Origin: Nymphaea colorata
Lineage: Eukaryota; Streptophyta; Magnoliopsida; Nymphaeales; Nymphaeaceae
DNA: 64,000 nucleotides
Assembly (NCBI RefSeq): GCF_008831285.2
Contig: NC_045151.1
Location: 10,096,571-10,160,570 of the forward strand
Direction: 5' to 3'
The position numbers and the translations under genes are program-made. Below, piece by piece: positions 1 through 10,680 of this stretch (position 1 is the stretch's first letter; each line of letters starts with the position of its first letter). Below the pieces are notes generated by a model. It was not told the origin of the DNA. It did no database searches and saw nothing but the letters and a program-made list of their open reading frames with translations.

Positions 1-372
1 GTCTTTGTCAATCCATTGAGAAGCTGAAAATGGCAAAGGAAACAACAACTCAGAAGGTATGTATACTTCTATTGTAATTATAAGCAAAAGTACTGATTGT
101 TCCATGTTTCCAATAGCGGAGAAACAATGTCCTTCAGTCATAATCGGTACTTTTCCTTACAAAAAACTCCAGACAGTAGAATAGAGTTAATCAACACGCC
201 TTCTCAATTCTTGGTTTCTTTTCCATTTTCAGCATCTCAATGGACTGAGAAAGACCTACCAGCGTGTTATTGCTAACATTCTTACATTGTGTCTACCTAT
301 CCCATGGAGGCTTGGGTAATCCTGCTGTCTTCCTGAAGTCTAGACCAAGTGAAGCACAAAGTCCATGCACCC
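1..372 (+). repeat. FB fold-back copy a, cut by the window start
   Basis: Right two thirds of a fold-back repeat. The stretch at 1-50 and the stretch at about 225-275 are reverse complements: the left arm reads ...GAGAAGCTGAAAATGG and the right arm CCATTTTCAGCATCTCAATGG. The left arm ends at a donor-like GTATGT (57-62). The minus strand of the right arm encodes MAP65-like residues. After 372 the sequence leaves the family. Because the unit is cut, its true left end is unknown. Confidence 0.8.
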
Positions 373-626
373 ACTGCACCAATTCCTTTTATCTGTAACT
401 TGTCTATATGTTTCAAGGTAGGGATTACTACAGCGATGGCATGTGATGTACTGCTAAAATAGCAAAATCACCTTGGAAGGTGAAGGTACAAAAATAATAA
501 CAACAACAAACTGTGTAATTAAAATCACAAAGAATGACAAATGTCAAGTGAAAGCCATGAACCATATATCATATAACACAGAATTTTTTAAGAAAAGCAA
601 GTGCAAGAAGTACCATCATTAACCAA
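373..626 (+). other. Non-coding linker between FB and X
   Basis: AT-rich sequence with no supported gene. It is present in the inverted paralogue (33,500-33,757) but missing between FB and X at 41,207 and 60,129, where FB joins X almost directly. It is therefore either an insertion in the older pair or a deletion in the other two; the joint at 60,128 shows only a two-to-four-base overlap. Confidence 0.6.
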
Positions 627-790
627 GCAGAGGCAGAGCTAGGAATTTTTTATTAGAATGGCCAAACCATAGTTTTAAATTTTTGACGAGGGTTGAAATG
701 TAACTTTTCAAAACTTCTATACATGGTAAATGGAATTACATATAGATTTTTTTTACGTCCCCTATCGACCACCCTTGGCTTTGCCCCTTC
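627..790 (+). mobile_element. X: ~164-bp MITE, hAT-like termini
   Basis: Begins GCAGAGGCAGAGC and ends GCTTTGCCCCTTC, imperfect terminal inverted repeats of the GCAGGGGCAGAGC type seen in non-autonomous hAT-like elements. The inside is AT-rich with no ORF. Copies at 33,336 (inverted), 41,207 and 60,129 occupy the same place between FB and B, so insertion predates the segmental duplication. No clear target duplication remains, and superfamily assignment is tentative. Confidence 0.55.
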
Positions 791-1385
791 TACCATACTT
801 TCGCAAGCCACTCATTAAACCTTGAGATCACCACTAGGAAGCTCAGTAAGATACTAGGATTTGTCCTTCAACAACCAAAATTATAGAGAAACTATATGTG
901 AGCAGGAAAGATATTGGAAAATAACGTTTCAGGCAACACTATATGCATAAGTAAAAAAATCATGTTTCAATGTACCAAAACAAGAATGGCAATTTTAGGT
1001 TTCAATATGGTTGTTGACATTTTTGATTTGTCTATCACGACAAGAATGGCAATTTTAGATTTCAATATTATTGTTGACATGGGATGCTATTTATCATTTA
1101 CCACTACCAATTGTACATTCCAAACTTCATGTATTTGTATCTAAGTTTTCCTAACTTATGCTTGTGCTTTAATTGAAATAATAGAGTTGGCTAAATGACC
1201 CCTCACACCAACATTGCTTAAAAACTAGATGTCATAGATTTATTCAATGGGAGATATAGTTCTAGCATTAGTGCAACAAATTATTCAAATTTGCATGCTA
1301 TATGCACTTGTAAAAAAGTTTGTCTCACAACATATTTGATAACAGTAACGGAAATTTCAGATTTTAATATTAATATTTGTGAATG

Positions 1386-1386
<1 letters not shown>
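791..1386 (+). repeat. B block
   Basis: Member of a ~560-700-bp non-coding repeat found about 13 times in the window, always after FB and X or J and ending in a TA tract. It contains a ~60-bp near-tandem pair (CAAGAATGGCAATTTTAG at 984 and 1041). Its end reads TTAATATTAATATTTGTGAATGC, then (TA)n. A 76-codon open frame at 914-1144 is not kept open in sister copies, so I do not call a gene. Confidence 0.8.

Positions 1387-1443
<57 letters not shown>
1387..1443. repeat. (TA)n microsatellite
   Basis: About 57 bp of alternating TA at the B/C boundary. Confidence 0.97.
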
Positions 1444-1446
<3 letters not shown>

Positions 1447-1800
1447 TTGATTATGAGACATTTAATTAATTTTGTTACATGCTGAGCAACATGTTACATA
1501 TCAAATAAAATTTTCAAAAAGATGAATGAGCTATAATTTATATTTTCATGAAAAAAATTATTTCATAGCTTCTGAAGTGCTAGAGTAATTGTTATTTATA
1601 TTTTTATGCCAAAGACTAAAAATACTAATGTTGTACCTTGTGAATCACCAACTAATTGGCCAATCAGCCTATAAATTAGTTCTCATAGTCCTGATCCTCA
1701 ATCAATATGTGCTGCAGTTAAATGTGTCATGGCTCCATCCAAGCTCCTTTTTCACGAAGAGAAGTTTGGATTAGAGTTGATATAAGAAAGAAGCTATTGA
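1444..1800 (+). repeat. C block
   Basis: Non-coding repeat starting near ATGAGACATTTAATTAA and including ATGGCTCCATCCAAGCT (1730), a start-codon context shared by all C copies. Here the frame after that ATG closes after about 18 codons at 1783. Copies: 12,526, 18,155, 41,960, 51,816, 60,925 and inverted 19,741, 24,384 and 32,300. Confidence 0.75.
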
Positions 1801-2844
1801 ATATCTTGAACTGTTCATCATATTTTCAATTACTTAAATCCATTTTTTAGGTTCTCTTTGTAATCCTGTATTTCTAAAATCGGATCACTACTGAGTTTGA
1901 GATTCAGTCATGAAACTTGATATCAAATTCCAAACTTGTGAGATATGAACTGCTTCACTAGATTGTTCTACTAAACAGTTTCAAATTTTACTATCTGTTG
2001 GACAAGAGTGATGGGTCGCTAGAACTCTGTTTTATGTGAGGCCATATTGCTTACGTGAACCATTGTAGCACTTTTGTTTATTTCAAAAGGATTAATGAAT
2101 TTAAAATGAGAGTGAAATAGCTCATGGTTGTTGATGTGTATGGATATTTTCTTAGCCTATCTCCATGATCCATTCTCTATTAGGATGTCAATGTATGTCC
2201 CATTTGGATTGGATAATCCCATTGAACCTTATGAAAAAATCAGATATGAAAAAAATTAATATAGGATAAGGAAACCAAATCAGCTTCTGATTTAAGAGTT
2301 GACATCAAGTCACGTTCAAATTCGATTCAGATATACATAAATATGCAATGGGATTTCACACTCAGATTAGATTTATTTTTAAGTTAATATCCTATAACTA
2401 ATGCCCTTAAATTTTAGAAATCATGCTCGTGGGAATTGTTGCATCAAACATATGTTATCTCACTATTCTGTAAACCCTCTTTGGAGATGATGTATTGAAG
2501 ACATTATCTAATTGGCATGTACAGAGATACCATTAGTGTTGTCTTTGCATTATGACAGGGATAAGACAGAACCGCAATGGAGTTGTCTGTTTTAAGAAGC
2601 GATGTTTTATGCAATATTCTATATGCTCCATTCCAACATACCAAAAGAAAAAAAGATGTGGTAATAGATGAAATTTTAAGCCAGAAAATCTGCTTTAAAT
2701 GAATTTTGACTTCAGTGGAGCATTCAGTTTGATAAAATGATGTTTCCATTATGTTGTCTTTTAAGAAAGATTATGCTTTTATATGTTATCTATATAGATA
2801 GATAGGTAAATAAAGAGAAAGGGAGAGGGAGAGTAGAAAAGCTG
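1801..2844 (+). repeat. D block
   Basis: About 1 kb of unique-looking but duplicated AT-rich DNA, matched at 42,300, 61,290 and inverted at 31,249 and 18,960. Some copies have a 67-78-codon frame containing ITNALKFWKSCLWEL; in this copy it is interrupted by stops (the TTTTAGAAATCATGC stretch near 2412), so it looks like decayed or chance coding. It ends in a GA-rich tail beside MITE-A. Confidence 0.7.
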
Positions 2845-3339
2845 AAACATGACTGGTATTTATTTGTCAAAATGACAAATGATCTGAGCCATTTGATCTT
2901 TAGACTGAGATACTAGCTCTTTTGTTTTTCTGATTTAATTTTGTTAACATTTTCTCTCTCACTGATTCATCCGTCCCTCATTGTCTCTTCCTCCCTCCCA
3001 GCTGTGTTAAGCGGCATGCCTGGTTTAACACAACTGGGAGGGAGAGAGGAAGAAGATGGGAGGATTATTTCACACATCTCCACCCAGCATCTCACTAGCG
3101 GGTATGCCAAGACTCCGCAGAGTTCCAGGCCACCAGGCGGCTGTGGCGGAGATGGGTGGAATCCACCCTCTTTTGTTAACACAAAAGAGGACCTCCAGCA
3201 GATTTTGGGAAGAGAGGGTGGCCGCCGATGCTTGTGAATGACAGATGGAGGAAGGGACTGAGAAAATCATTAAAGGAGGTTGGCATCGGGAGAGAGAAAA
3301 TCAACTATCATTTTGACATATAAATGCTAGTGTCATGGT
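2845..3339 (+). mobile_element. MITE-A copy 1 (~495 bp)
   Basis: Long terminal inverted repeats: the left end reads AACATGACTGGTATTTAT then TTGTCAAAATGACA, and the right end is its reverse complement with a few changes (TGACATATAAATGCTAGTGTCATGG). The interior is GC-richer and holds two further hairpins: CCCAGCTGTGTTAA against TTAACACAACTGGG (2998-3048) and CTCTTTTGTTAACACAAAAGAG (3168-3189). No transposase. Internal open frames appear on both strands and are by-products of the palindromes. Confidence 0.85.
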
Positions 3340-4217
3340 AATATATATATGTTATGACATTCCAAATAACCAAGTGTTTTTCTCCCCAAATGTCCTCTTA
3401 TTTAGTTTCTTACCAAGGAAGGAGCATTTCATGTTTTGGGTGTCCTATAAAATGCAAACATGGTTTAGGGCTGACAAATTAAGGTTGTCGTATGTCAATC
3501 ATAGAATGGGCAAAAAAAAGGCATGTATCTTCTTAGCATTATGTGATTTGGAACCATTAAATACTTAAATAGTGTTAGATAAGAACAAAATAATATTTTA
3601 TAATGCATAGCCACACATTTGTCTTGATACCACCCTACCATAGCCATTCCTACACACCCTACGATTGGCTGGGTACCACAGGCATTTTATTTATGCAGTT
3701 CTTTCTCAAGTGGAGCATGGATTTGTCATAGTGGTTCCATTAGAAGTCGTATTTGGATCCTCAACCCAAGTGGAATGCGGATCTGAAAGTCCTTGTGATG
3801 TTAGCGGGAGAATACTTATGTGTTCCAAATTTGTGGTAAAATAAGCACCTGGAGAAATAAAGTAAATGAGGAAAAAAAAGGAATCCTGCTATTTTTCAGA
3901 TGGGTGAGTGCATGTGTTCGTACAATGGGACCCATGGGGATAGGACCGGGTTCTTGAGAGTAGATATCATTGAGCATAATCCATTTATTCACTTTACTTT
4001 TTTAGGTTTTTCTTTCGCGCCTCACACTTAGGATATATTCCTATAAGTGATCCTCCTTTTTTCAACTCAGTTTTTGTATATCCACTCGCGGTGTTGGCTT
4101 TATTTTATTCACTCTTGCATGTGGAAAAATGAGGAAGGCAAAAAAGGCACCATAAATCATCGCCAATGCTGTTAATTGTGATTGTCTTTAATGACCAGTT
4201 TTCAATTTTCAGTCATC

Positions 4218-4219
<2 letters not shown>
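3340..4219 (+). repeat. F/G/H/I blocks
   Basis: Duplicated non-coding DNA lying between MITE-A and the next FB; matched at 43,913-44,820, 62,721-63,100 (partial) and inverted 29,763-30,654. No supported gene. The 77-codon frame at 3335-3568 begins inside the MITE end and is not conserved. Confidence 0.7.

Positions 4220-4274
<55 letters not shown>
4220..4274. repeat. (TA)n microsatellite
   Basis: About 55 bp of TA repeat just upstream of FB copy b. Confidence 0.97.
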
Positions 4275-4280
<6 letters not shown>

Positions 4281-4359
4281 TGTTCTGATTTTCCTTCTCA
4301 AAAGGTGATTTAGTAGAAGGTCAAGGGAGAGACACATGGTAAGGTCACATGCAAAATAA

Positions 4360-4880
4360 ATGAGGTATAACAAGGCTTTTGTGCTTCACTTGGTTCTGAT
4401 TTGGGAAGACGGTTAGTCAACTACTCCCAAGACTCCATGAGACAGACAATTATACACAATATGCAAACATTAGAAATAAGTGAATGGTGGGTCTTTGTCA
4501 ATCCATTGAGAAGCTGAAAATGGAAAAGGATGCAAGAATTCGCAAGGTGTATATAATTCTATTGTAATTATAAGCAAAAATAATTGATTGCTTCGTTTGT
4601 ACTGTAGGAACTACGTAATCTCGAAACCAATAGCTTCATTTCCTCAATTGAGCGAGTCCAACAAGTTCCTTGGTTCCAATAGCGATGAAACATTGTGTTA
4701 TTACAACTCTTGCTTACTTTTAGATTTTCAACTTCCCAAGGGACTGAGAAAGACCCACCAGTGTGTTATTACTAATGTTCATACATTGTGTCTACCAGTC
4801 TCATGGAGGCTTGAGTAATCCTGACTAACTATCTTCATGAAGTCCAAACCTAGTGAAGCATAAATGCCAAGGTCCTCATT
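4360..4880 (+). repeat. FB fold-back copy b (MAP65 exon inverted duplicate)
   Basis: Left arm from ATGAGGTATAACAAGGC to an intron-like region after 4546; the right arm is its reverse complement, about three quarters identical by eye. The minus strand of the right arm reads through FLEYVNED, IYASLGLDF and SLHET before losing frame. The centre (about 4600-4700) is not palindromic. A 76-codon plus frame (4588-4818) spans centre and right arm and is not a gene. Confidence 0.85.
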
Positions 4881-5274
4881 CACATATTCAAGAAATTTAT
4901 GAATTGAAAAATTTTAAATAAATGGTATTGGAGTTGATGAAGAGCATGTTTGCACTAAAGGTGTTTTTGAGACTCAAGATAGTCCCATAAAAGTTGAAAT
5001 GTGTTCCCCATTTGCTTGAATATTTTTTAATCTGGCTGAGTCAAATCGAGCTGCATCAAATTAGGATCACTTTTTAATTGAGGAACATAAACAGTGGAAT
5101 TTTGTGAAAAGCCCAAAATATATGAAAAAATAACTCAAAAAATATTTCAAGCTAAATGAAACAAACAATAATTTATAATCTTCTATCAAATAGAAAACGA
5201 ATTGTAATCATTAAACAATAACAGAAATATATAATAATAAAAGTAATTCATTAATAAATGATTTTTTTCAAAAG
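4881..5274 (+). repeat. J block
   Basis: AT-rich flank on the right side of FB. Its first ~40 bases continue the MAP65 exon on the minus strand (HKFLEYVNE). The rest (runs such as AACAATAATTTATAATC) is non-coding. Matched at 6259, 45,391 and inverted 28,804-29,137. Confidence 0.7.
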
Positions 5275-5383
5275 AGAAGAAGAAGGGGAGGAGAAGCAGG
5301 AAGAAGAAGGAAAAGAGAGTCGTCATGGCTTCCTTCTTCTTTCCCGTAATTCACAAGGAATTCTTGAGGGATTCCAGTAATCA
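5275..5383 (-). pseudogene. Relic arm end of the inverted-repeat gene-capture element
   Basis: About 109 bp nearly identical to the outer end of the arm at 28,700-28,805. It includes the CAT complement of the captured start codon and the purine-rich signal-peptide stretch. Only this end is left; the next base joins H/I sequence duplicated from 3970. It sits at the same point in J as the full element in the inverted paralogue, so insertion came before the duplication. Confidence 0.75.
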
Positions 5384-5385
5384 TT

Positions 5386-5737
5386 GAGCATAATCCATTT
5401 ATTCACTTTACTTTTTTAGGTTTTTCTTTCACGCCTCACACTTAGGATATATTCCTATAAGTGATCCTCCTTTTTTCAACTCAGTTTTTGTATATCCGCT
5501 CGTGGTGTTGGCTTTATTTTATTCACTCTTGCATGTGGAAAAATGCGGAAGGCAAAAAAGGCACCATAAATCATCGCCAATGCAGTTAATTGTGATTGTC
5601 TTTGATGACAAGTTTTCAATTTTTAGTCATCTGATATATATATATATATATATATATATGTTATGATTTTTCTTCTCAAAAGGTGATTTAGTAGAAGGTC
5701 AAGGGAGAGGCATGTGGTAAGGTCACATGCAAAATAA
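5386..5737 (+). repeat. Second tandem copy of the H/I blocks
   Basis: Starts TCATTGAGCATAATCC, repeating 3970 onward. About 1.4 kb (H/I, TA tract, FB, J) is present twice in tandem, at 3970-5383 and 5386-6650. The second copy lacks the relic at its end, so the two are not simple replicas; unequal exchange between differing alleles fits. A short TA tract lies at 5636-5659. Confidence 0.75.
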
Positions 5738-6258
5738 ATGAGGTATAACAAGGCTTTTGTGCTTCTCTTGGTTCTGGTTCGGGAAGACGGTTAGTCAGCT
5801 GCACCCAAGACTCCATGAGATAGACAATTATACACAATATGCAAACATTAGCAATAAATCAGTGGTGGCTCTTTGTCAATCCATTGAGAAGCTGAAAATG
5901 GAAAAGGATGCAAGAATTCACAAGGTGTGTAGAATTCTATTGTAATTATAAGCAAAAATAACTAATTGCTTCGTTGGTACTGTAGGAACTATGTAATCTC
6001 AAAACCAATAGCTTATTTTCCTCAATTGAGCGAGTTCAACAAGTTCTGTGGTTTCAGTAGCAATGAAACATTTTGTTATTACAATTCTTGCTTACTTTTC
6101 CATGTTCAGCTTCCCAAGGGACTGAGAAAGACCCACTAGTGTGTTATTGCTAATATTCTTACATTGTGTCTACCTATCTCATGAAGGCTTGGGTAATCCT
6201 GACTAACTGTCTTCATGAAGGCCAAACCTAGTGAAGCATAAAGGCCGTCGTCCTCATT
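5738..6258 (+). repeat. FB fold-back copy c (MAP65 exon inverted duplicate)
   Basis: Complete fold-back with both arms, belonging to the tandem duplication. The left arm keeps one of the longest open stretches of the captured exon (described separately at 5778). The right arm reads, on minus, ASLGLAFMKT-like residues before a frameshift. Confidence 0.85.
5778..5924 (+). pseudogene. MAP65-family exon fragment, left arm, open frame
   Basis: 49 codons encode FGKTVSQLHPRLHE, then ANISNKSVVALCQSIEKL and KMEKDARIHK, and end exactly at a donor AAG|GTGTGT (5925). MAP65 proteins have, in the same order, LGLDF-x-x-TV, E-V-HPSL, SISNETL and a basic ...K-x-R-L-Q-K exon end. The family cross-links antiparallel microtubules in phragmoplast and cortical arrays; this region is in the coiled-coil rod. 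It is an isolated exon piece with no start codon context or neighbouring exons. Confidence 0.75.
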
Positions 6259-6699
6259 CAAATGTTCAAGAAATTTATGAATTTCAAAAATTTAAAATAA
6301 ATGGTATTGAAGTTGATAAAGAGCATGTTTGCACTAAAGGTGTTTTCGAGACTGTCCCATAAAAGTTGAAATGCATTCACCAGATCCTTGAATTTTTTTT
6401 AATCTGGTTGAGTCAAATCGAACTGCATCAAATTAGGATCACTTTTTAATCGAGGAACATAAATAGTGGAATTTTGTGAAAAGCCCAAAATATATGAAAA
6501 AACTAACTCAAAAAATATTACAAGCTAAATGAAATAAACAATAATTTATAATCTTTTATCAAGTAGAAAACGAATTGTAATTATTAAACAATATAAAAAA
6601 CGTATAATAATAAAAATAATTCATTAATAAATGTTTTTTTCAACAAATTACATGGCCCCTACCGCCCCCCTTGGCTCTTCCCCAGCTACCATACACTTT
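6259..6699 (+). repeat. J block, second copy, with the right end of an X-like element
   Basis: Same AT-rich J sequence. It ends in CCCCTTGGCTCTTCCCC, which matches the right terminus of X. The left half of X is missing, so X is truncated or replaced by J here. Confidence 0.6.
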
Positions 6700-7452
6700 C
6701 AAGCTTTGTATGGTACATGGATTTGTCCAGCTTCAACAATCAAATTTATAGAAAAAATATATGTGAGCAGGAAAGATATTGGAAAATAACGTTTCCGTCA
6801 ACATTATACTCATAAGTAAAAAAACTCAGGTTTCGACGTATAAAAAACAAAAATGGCAATTTTCAGTTTCCATATTGTTGTAGACATTTTCAATGTGTCT
6901 ATCATGACAAGAATGACAATTGTAGGTTTCAATATTATTGTTTACATCAAAGGGAACTTATAATTTACCCCTACTATTTGTACATTCCGAACTTCGAGTA
7001 TTCGTATCTACGTTTCCCTAATATGTGCTTGTGCTTTATTTGAGAGAATAGAATTGGCTAAAAGACCCCTCACATCCAAAATTGTTCAAAAACTAAGATG
7101 ACTTAAACTTACACAATGTGTGATATGGTTCTAGCACTAGTGCAGCAAATGATTCAAATTTGGAAGCTATATGCATCACTAAAAAAGCATGTCTCACAAT
7201 GCATTTATTATCAGTAATGAAATTATAACTTATGCTTGAGCTTTAGTTGAGCTAATAGGGTTGAAAAAAGAACCCCTCACATTGTACATTGTTTAAAAAC
7301 TAATATATGTTAGAATTATACAATGGGCGACATAGTTCTGGCACTAGTCCAGCAAATGATTCAAATTTGGATGCTATATGCATAAGTAAAAAAAAAAAAA
7401 GCTTGTGTCAAAATGCATTTGACGACATTAATGGAAATTTTAGATTTTAATA

Positions 7453-7455
<3 letters not shown>
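6700..7455 (+). repeat. B block
   Basis: Longer B version (also at 45,830 and inverted 26,829) with an internal duplication of the segment TAGTTCTGGCACTAGTCCAGC (7141 and 7333). No gene. Confidence 0.75.
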
Positions 7456-7503
<48 letters not shown>

Positions 7504-7527
7504 TGTGTGTGTGTGTGTTTGTGTGTG
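7456..7527. repeat. (TA)n(GT)n compound microsatellite
   Basis: TA repeat (7456-7500) changing sharply to GT repeat (7501-7527). Confidence 0.95.
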
Positions 7528-7735
7528 AGTGAGGGAGAGAGAAAAAAATTGGTTGGTGATAAACTAGTAGGTGCTTTAAGGAATCATTTTGGCCACTTAT
7601 TTTTCCAAAATGAATGGTTGAGAAAAAAGGGAGTTTCTAATTAATGTTTTAATTACTAAAATACCTTTCTCAGTTTTTTCTGAGTGGTCCATCTTGGAAA
7701 GATAATGGCTAAAATGATTGTTTTTAGGTCTCAAC
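7528..7735 (+). repeat. L block
   Basis: Contains GAGAGAGAAAAAAATTGG, then TGGTCCATCTTGGAAAGAT and GGCTAAAATGATTG. L recurs at 37,447, 37,776, 47,597, 55,712 and 55,990 (and inverted 26,570). No gene. Confidence 0.65.
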
Positions 7736-8180
7736 GAGATGCCCCTCTCACAATGGTGGGAGGGGTCCCATATGAGATTCTCATCTGGATCAGTCTGACC
7801 ACCCCTCCTTCTGGCATGAAATCTGCTGATTTTGATATACTCAGAGTTTTGAAATCTGAATATCTTAGATCTGCCATTTGTTAGAACTTTGAAATTTAAG
7901 GCAGATCCAAGACCTGGATCTCATATTTGAGGCATCCATTTGGGATCAGGAATCCAAGTTGCGTAGGGTTTACTATTTAGACAAGAAGTGGATTTTATAG
8001 GAATTCAGCAGCAATAAGGATCTCAAAGCTATGCTTCTTTCTCGAGAGAATATTTTTTTCTCAATCCAATTACATGTCTCAATTGGGTCATATGTTACCA
8101 GGTGGAACATGAGTATGGGGTTTTACATATTAGGTGAGGATTTCATTTCTGTGGTTCCCAAACACAACCTAGGTGGTACC
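7736..8180 (+). mobile_element. MITE-C copy 1, left end missing
   Basis: Right three quarters of a ~580-bp MITE that is complete at 25,455-26,037. The right terminus GTGGTTCCCAAACACAACC is present; the left terminus (GGCCATGTTTGGTTGCA type) is gone and L joins the interior directly. A 66-codon frame at 7684-7884 (GGVPYEILIWISLTTPP) is shared by all copies and is part of the element, not a recognised protein. Confidence 0.65.
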
Positions 8181-8760
8181 TCTCAGTTAAGCGGACAGAT
8201 CTAGAATGAAGAGTACATGAACTTACAAGAACCAAACCAAATTTCATTGATCACTGTCAAAATAATTAGAATATATTCTTGAAAGAACACAAGAATAGAG
8301 CGTCAAAAAGTTCAGTCAAATTTCGACATTTGAAACTAGAATCTGAATCTAATTCCGTGTCAAATTTCTTAGTACTCGTACATGTATATTGAATTTGAAT
8401 TGTATATCTAGGCAAATCTAATTCCATGTAAAACGTTCAAGTCACTAAAAAATTGTCGGTTCGCAGACTCACAGTCGACCGCTGCACTGGTTTAAAGAAT
8501 TCATCAAAATAAATTTACATGGTTTAAACAAATTCTTTTACAACATTTTTCTTCTTGTTCATTAGAAAAAATAACTCTTACAATTTTTTTACATACTTGT
8601 ATACACATTAACCGTTTATTGTTATAAAATTAATTTAGCAAGATAAAACACTTATATTTTTAATCACATGAAAGACTCTAAGCCTGTTTAGTACCTTTGA
8701 AGCTTTTATTTTTTTTTTACTGCCACGTAAAATTTAAGAAATCAGACCAATATATAGAAT
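8181..8760 (+). repeat. N block
   Basis: AT-rich non-coding sequence, inverted copy at 24,850-25,454. It ends in a segment (8690-8760, TTTGAAGCTTTTATTTTTT...) whose relative forms the hairpin at 52,424. Confidence 0.6.
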
Positions 8761-9240
8761 ATTTTGGAATTTATATATATAAATGTTCATCTCACATTTA
8801 ATTAATTGTGTTGCATGGTTAACAAGGTGTTACTTATAAAATATTTTTTCAAAAAATGAACAATGTATCATTTATATTTTTACAAAAATATTATGTCATA
8901 CTTTGTGAAGTACTAGAATAATATATAATTTGTTTTTACACCGAAGAAAAAAATTATGTGGAACCTTGTGAACTACCAACTAAATCGATCATTTGGCCAA
9001 TAAATCACTTCTCATAGTCCTCATGCTCAAACAATATATACTGATGTATCATGGCTCCATCTAAACTTGTTTTACAAAGAGAAGTTAGGATTTCTGTTAA
9101 AACAAGAAGGATCATGAGGATTAAAGAACTAAAAAGAAGAGTGAAATTAGCTGAAAATTTTTTATATGGTTGGATAATTTTCATAACCTATTGCAATGGT
9201 GTATTTTTTATAGGGATGTCAATACATTTGATGTAATTTA
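8761..9240 (+). repeat. C block with 61-codon frame
   Basis: C copy in which the ATG of ATGGCTCCATCTAAACTTG opens a 61-codon frame (9051-9236; starts MAPSKLVLQREVRISV). The inverted copy (24,384-24,569) keeps it with several substitutions, and the 18,400 and 52,072 copies have 90 codons. The peptide is short and basic, with no domain I recognise, so I treat it as repeat sequence. Confidence 0.65.
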
Positions 9241-9663
9241 GATATCTTATTAAAATGTACTAAACAAGATAAAAAAAATATATCTGATTAAGGATCATAT
9301 GCAATACTCTCGAAACATGTATTTTGAGGATTATAAGTGTTTTAAAGAAGAACATATTTGAGGATCACACATTTCCCATGATATCACCCAACGATAGTCA
9401 TTCGTACACTCCCTTTCTAGACACATCACAAACTTATTCTAAACCAGAATAAAGAAAATCAACCAAATTCACCTTTCACATGTGTGTCCATAATTTTCAG
9501 TCATTTGACCTTGATGGGACCTTGACTCCCCATCCATCGTGCTATAAATCATTCAAAAAACCAATTTGAAAAGAATGTTTGCATGTCCAAAAAGACCCTT
9601 AACACAGTTTTACTTTAAAAACAAAGAGCAATGATAAATTTAGTGTAAAAAGAATCCCATGAA
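9241..9663 (+). repeat. O/P/Q blocks
   Basis: Duplicated non-coding DNA (landmark CTTGATGGGACCTTGACTCCC at 9510); copies at 14,281 and 56,650 and inverted 23,935 and 53,895. No gene. Confidence 0.65.
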
Positions 9664-9824
9664 GGGGTGTTTGGCAACATTAACACTAATTTAGGATTTT
9701 ATTAATCTATTTTAAAGACTATAGCAAACTGTTGAAACAATAAAATGTAGCGCTTCATTAATCTATCCTTATTTTCAGATATATTCATGGTACTCCTATT
9801 AATGTTCATGTTGCTAATCACCCT
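9664..9824 (+). mobile_element. MITE-B copy 1 (~161 bp)
   Basis: Terminal inverted repeats: GGGGTGTTTGGCAACATTAA at the left and, reversed, AGGGTGATTAGCAACATGAA at the right. This GGGTGTTTGG-type end is common in small plant MITEs. Copies: 14,573 (decayed), 57,134 and inverted 23,764 and 53,732. No coding capacity. Confidence 0.7.
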
Positions 9825-10680
9825 ATGTCAAAAGAGAAAATATAGGGAAAATTTTCTTATCAAGGCCCAACAATATGATGTGACATGCATTTGGCCTAGA
9901 GCACACTAAATGGTACACCAATCCAAATCCAATCTGGCAGATTACTGAACCATTTTTCATTACTGAAATAACTGAAAGAAAACGGTTTTGTTGTATCCAG
10001 GGAAGCCATGTACACCTTCCCCATAAATTTCATCTTATTTTAGCAAATATATAATTCCGTTTCAAAATATAGGTTGCCAATTCCAATTATGTGCCTTCAA
10101 TTTTCATTTTGAAAAAATCACATCTACAACGGCGCTCTCAAAGGCCAGTTCTCTCAAATCTAATGACTAGTGCACCACTATGCCTGTTCCTTTGAAGCCA
10201 ATCGTTGGTGTTCATAATCTCTCCATCTGCATACCCGTTCTAAAGGATGTTATCGCAATAAACAAGACGGGGAGTGGCAAGCAGCAAGTTTCCATTCCAA
10301 ACAACTCTTTTGTACTTCAAAAAACGGTCCCCTAGACTCCATCATGGCCCAGCTTGAAATGGTGCATCATCAATGCTCATAAAGACAAATATTCATCAAG
10401 ATATATAAACATGCAGCTGAAATTTCATATCAGAACAAAATATTGTGTAAAAGTACACCATTAATGTTCATTATGACATCGGTCTGTCAAGAGACAAACC
10501 AATTCTGATTTTTCATTTTTTAGAATCAAATATAATGGAGGCCTTATTATTGGAGTCTGCAAGCCATTTTCTCAACTCGGGTGCTCAACCTTGGTAGCCA
10601 TGCTTATTAAAACACCATCAACTAGTGACTGCTAGCTTTCTGTGCAGTTCATCCACTCATCTCTGGTAGGCTGCAGGGAA
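9825..10680 (+). repeat. S block with the hAT empty site
   Basis: Non-coding duplicated DNA. Position 10,017-10,024 reads TTCCCCAT, the single-copy target that is duplicated around the hAT element in the inverted paralogue. The remainder (ACCCGTTCTAAAGGATGTTAT near 10,233) recurs at 34,084, 38,240 and 57,500 and inverted at 21,960 and 52,900. No gene. Confidence 0.7.

Noticed and set aside
2941-3270. Overlapping frames on both strands in MITE-A
   Set aside because: Open on both strands because the sequence is GC-richer and self-complementary; copies differ by indels that shift the frame.
4360-4880. FB as an LTR, since FB copies flank each unit in direct orientation
   Set aside because: FB is internally palindromic, lacks TG...CA ends and a primer site, and its arms are explained by a MAP65 exon.
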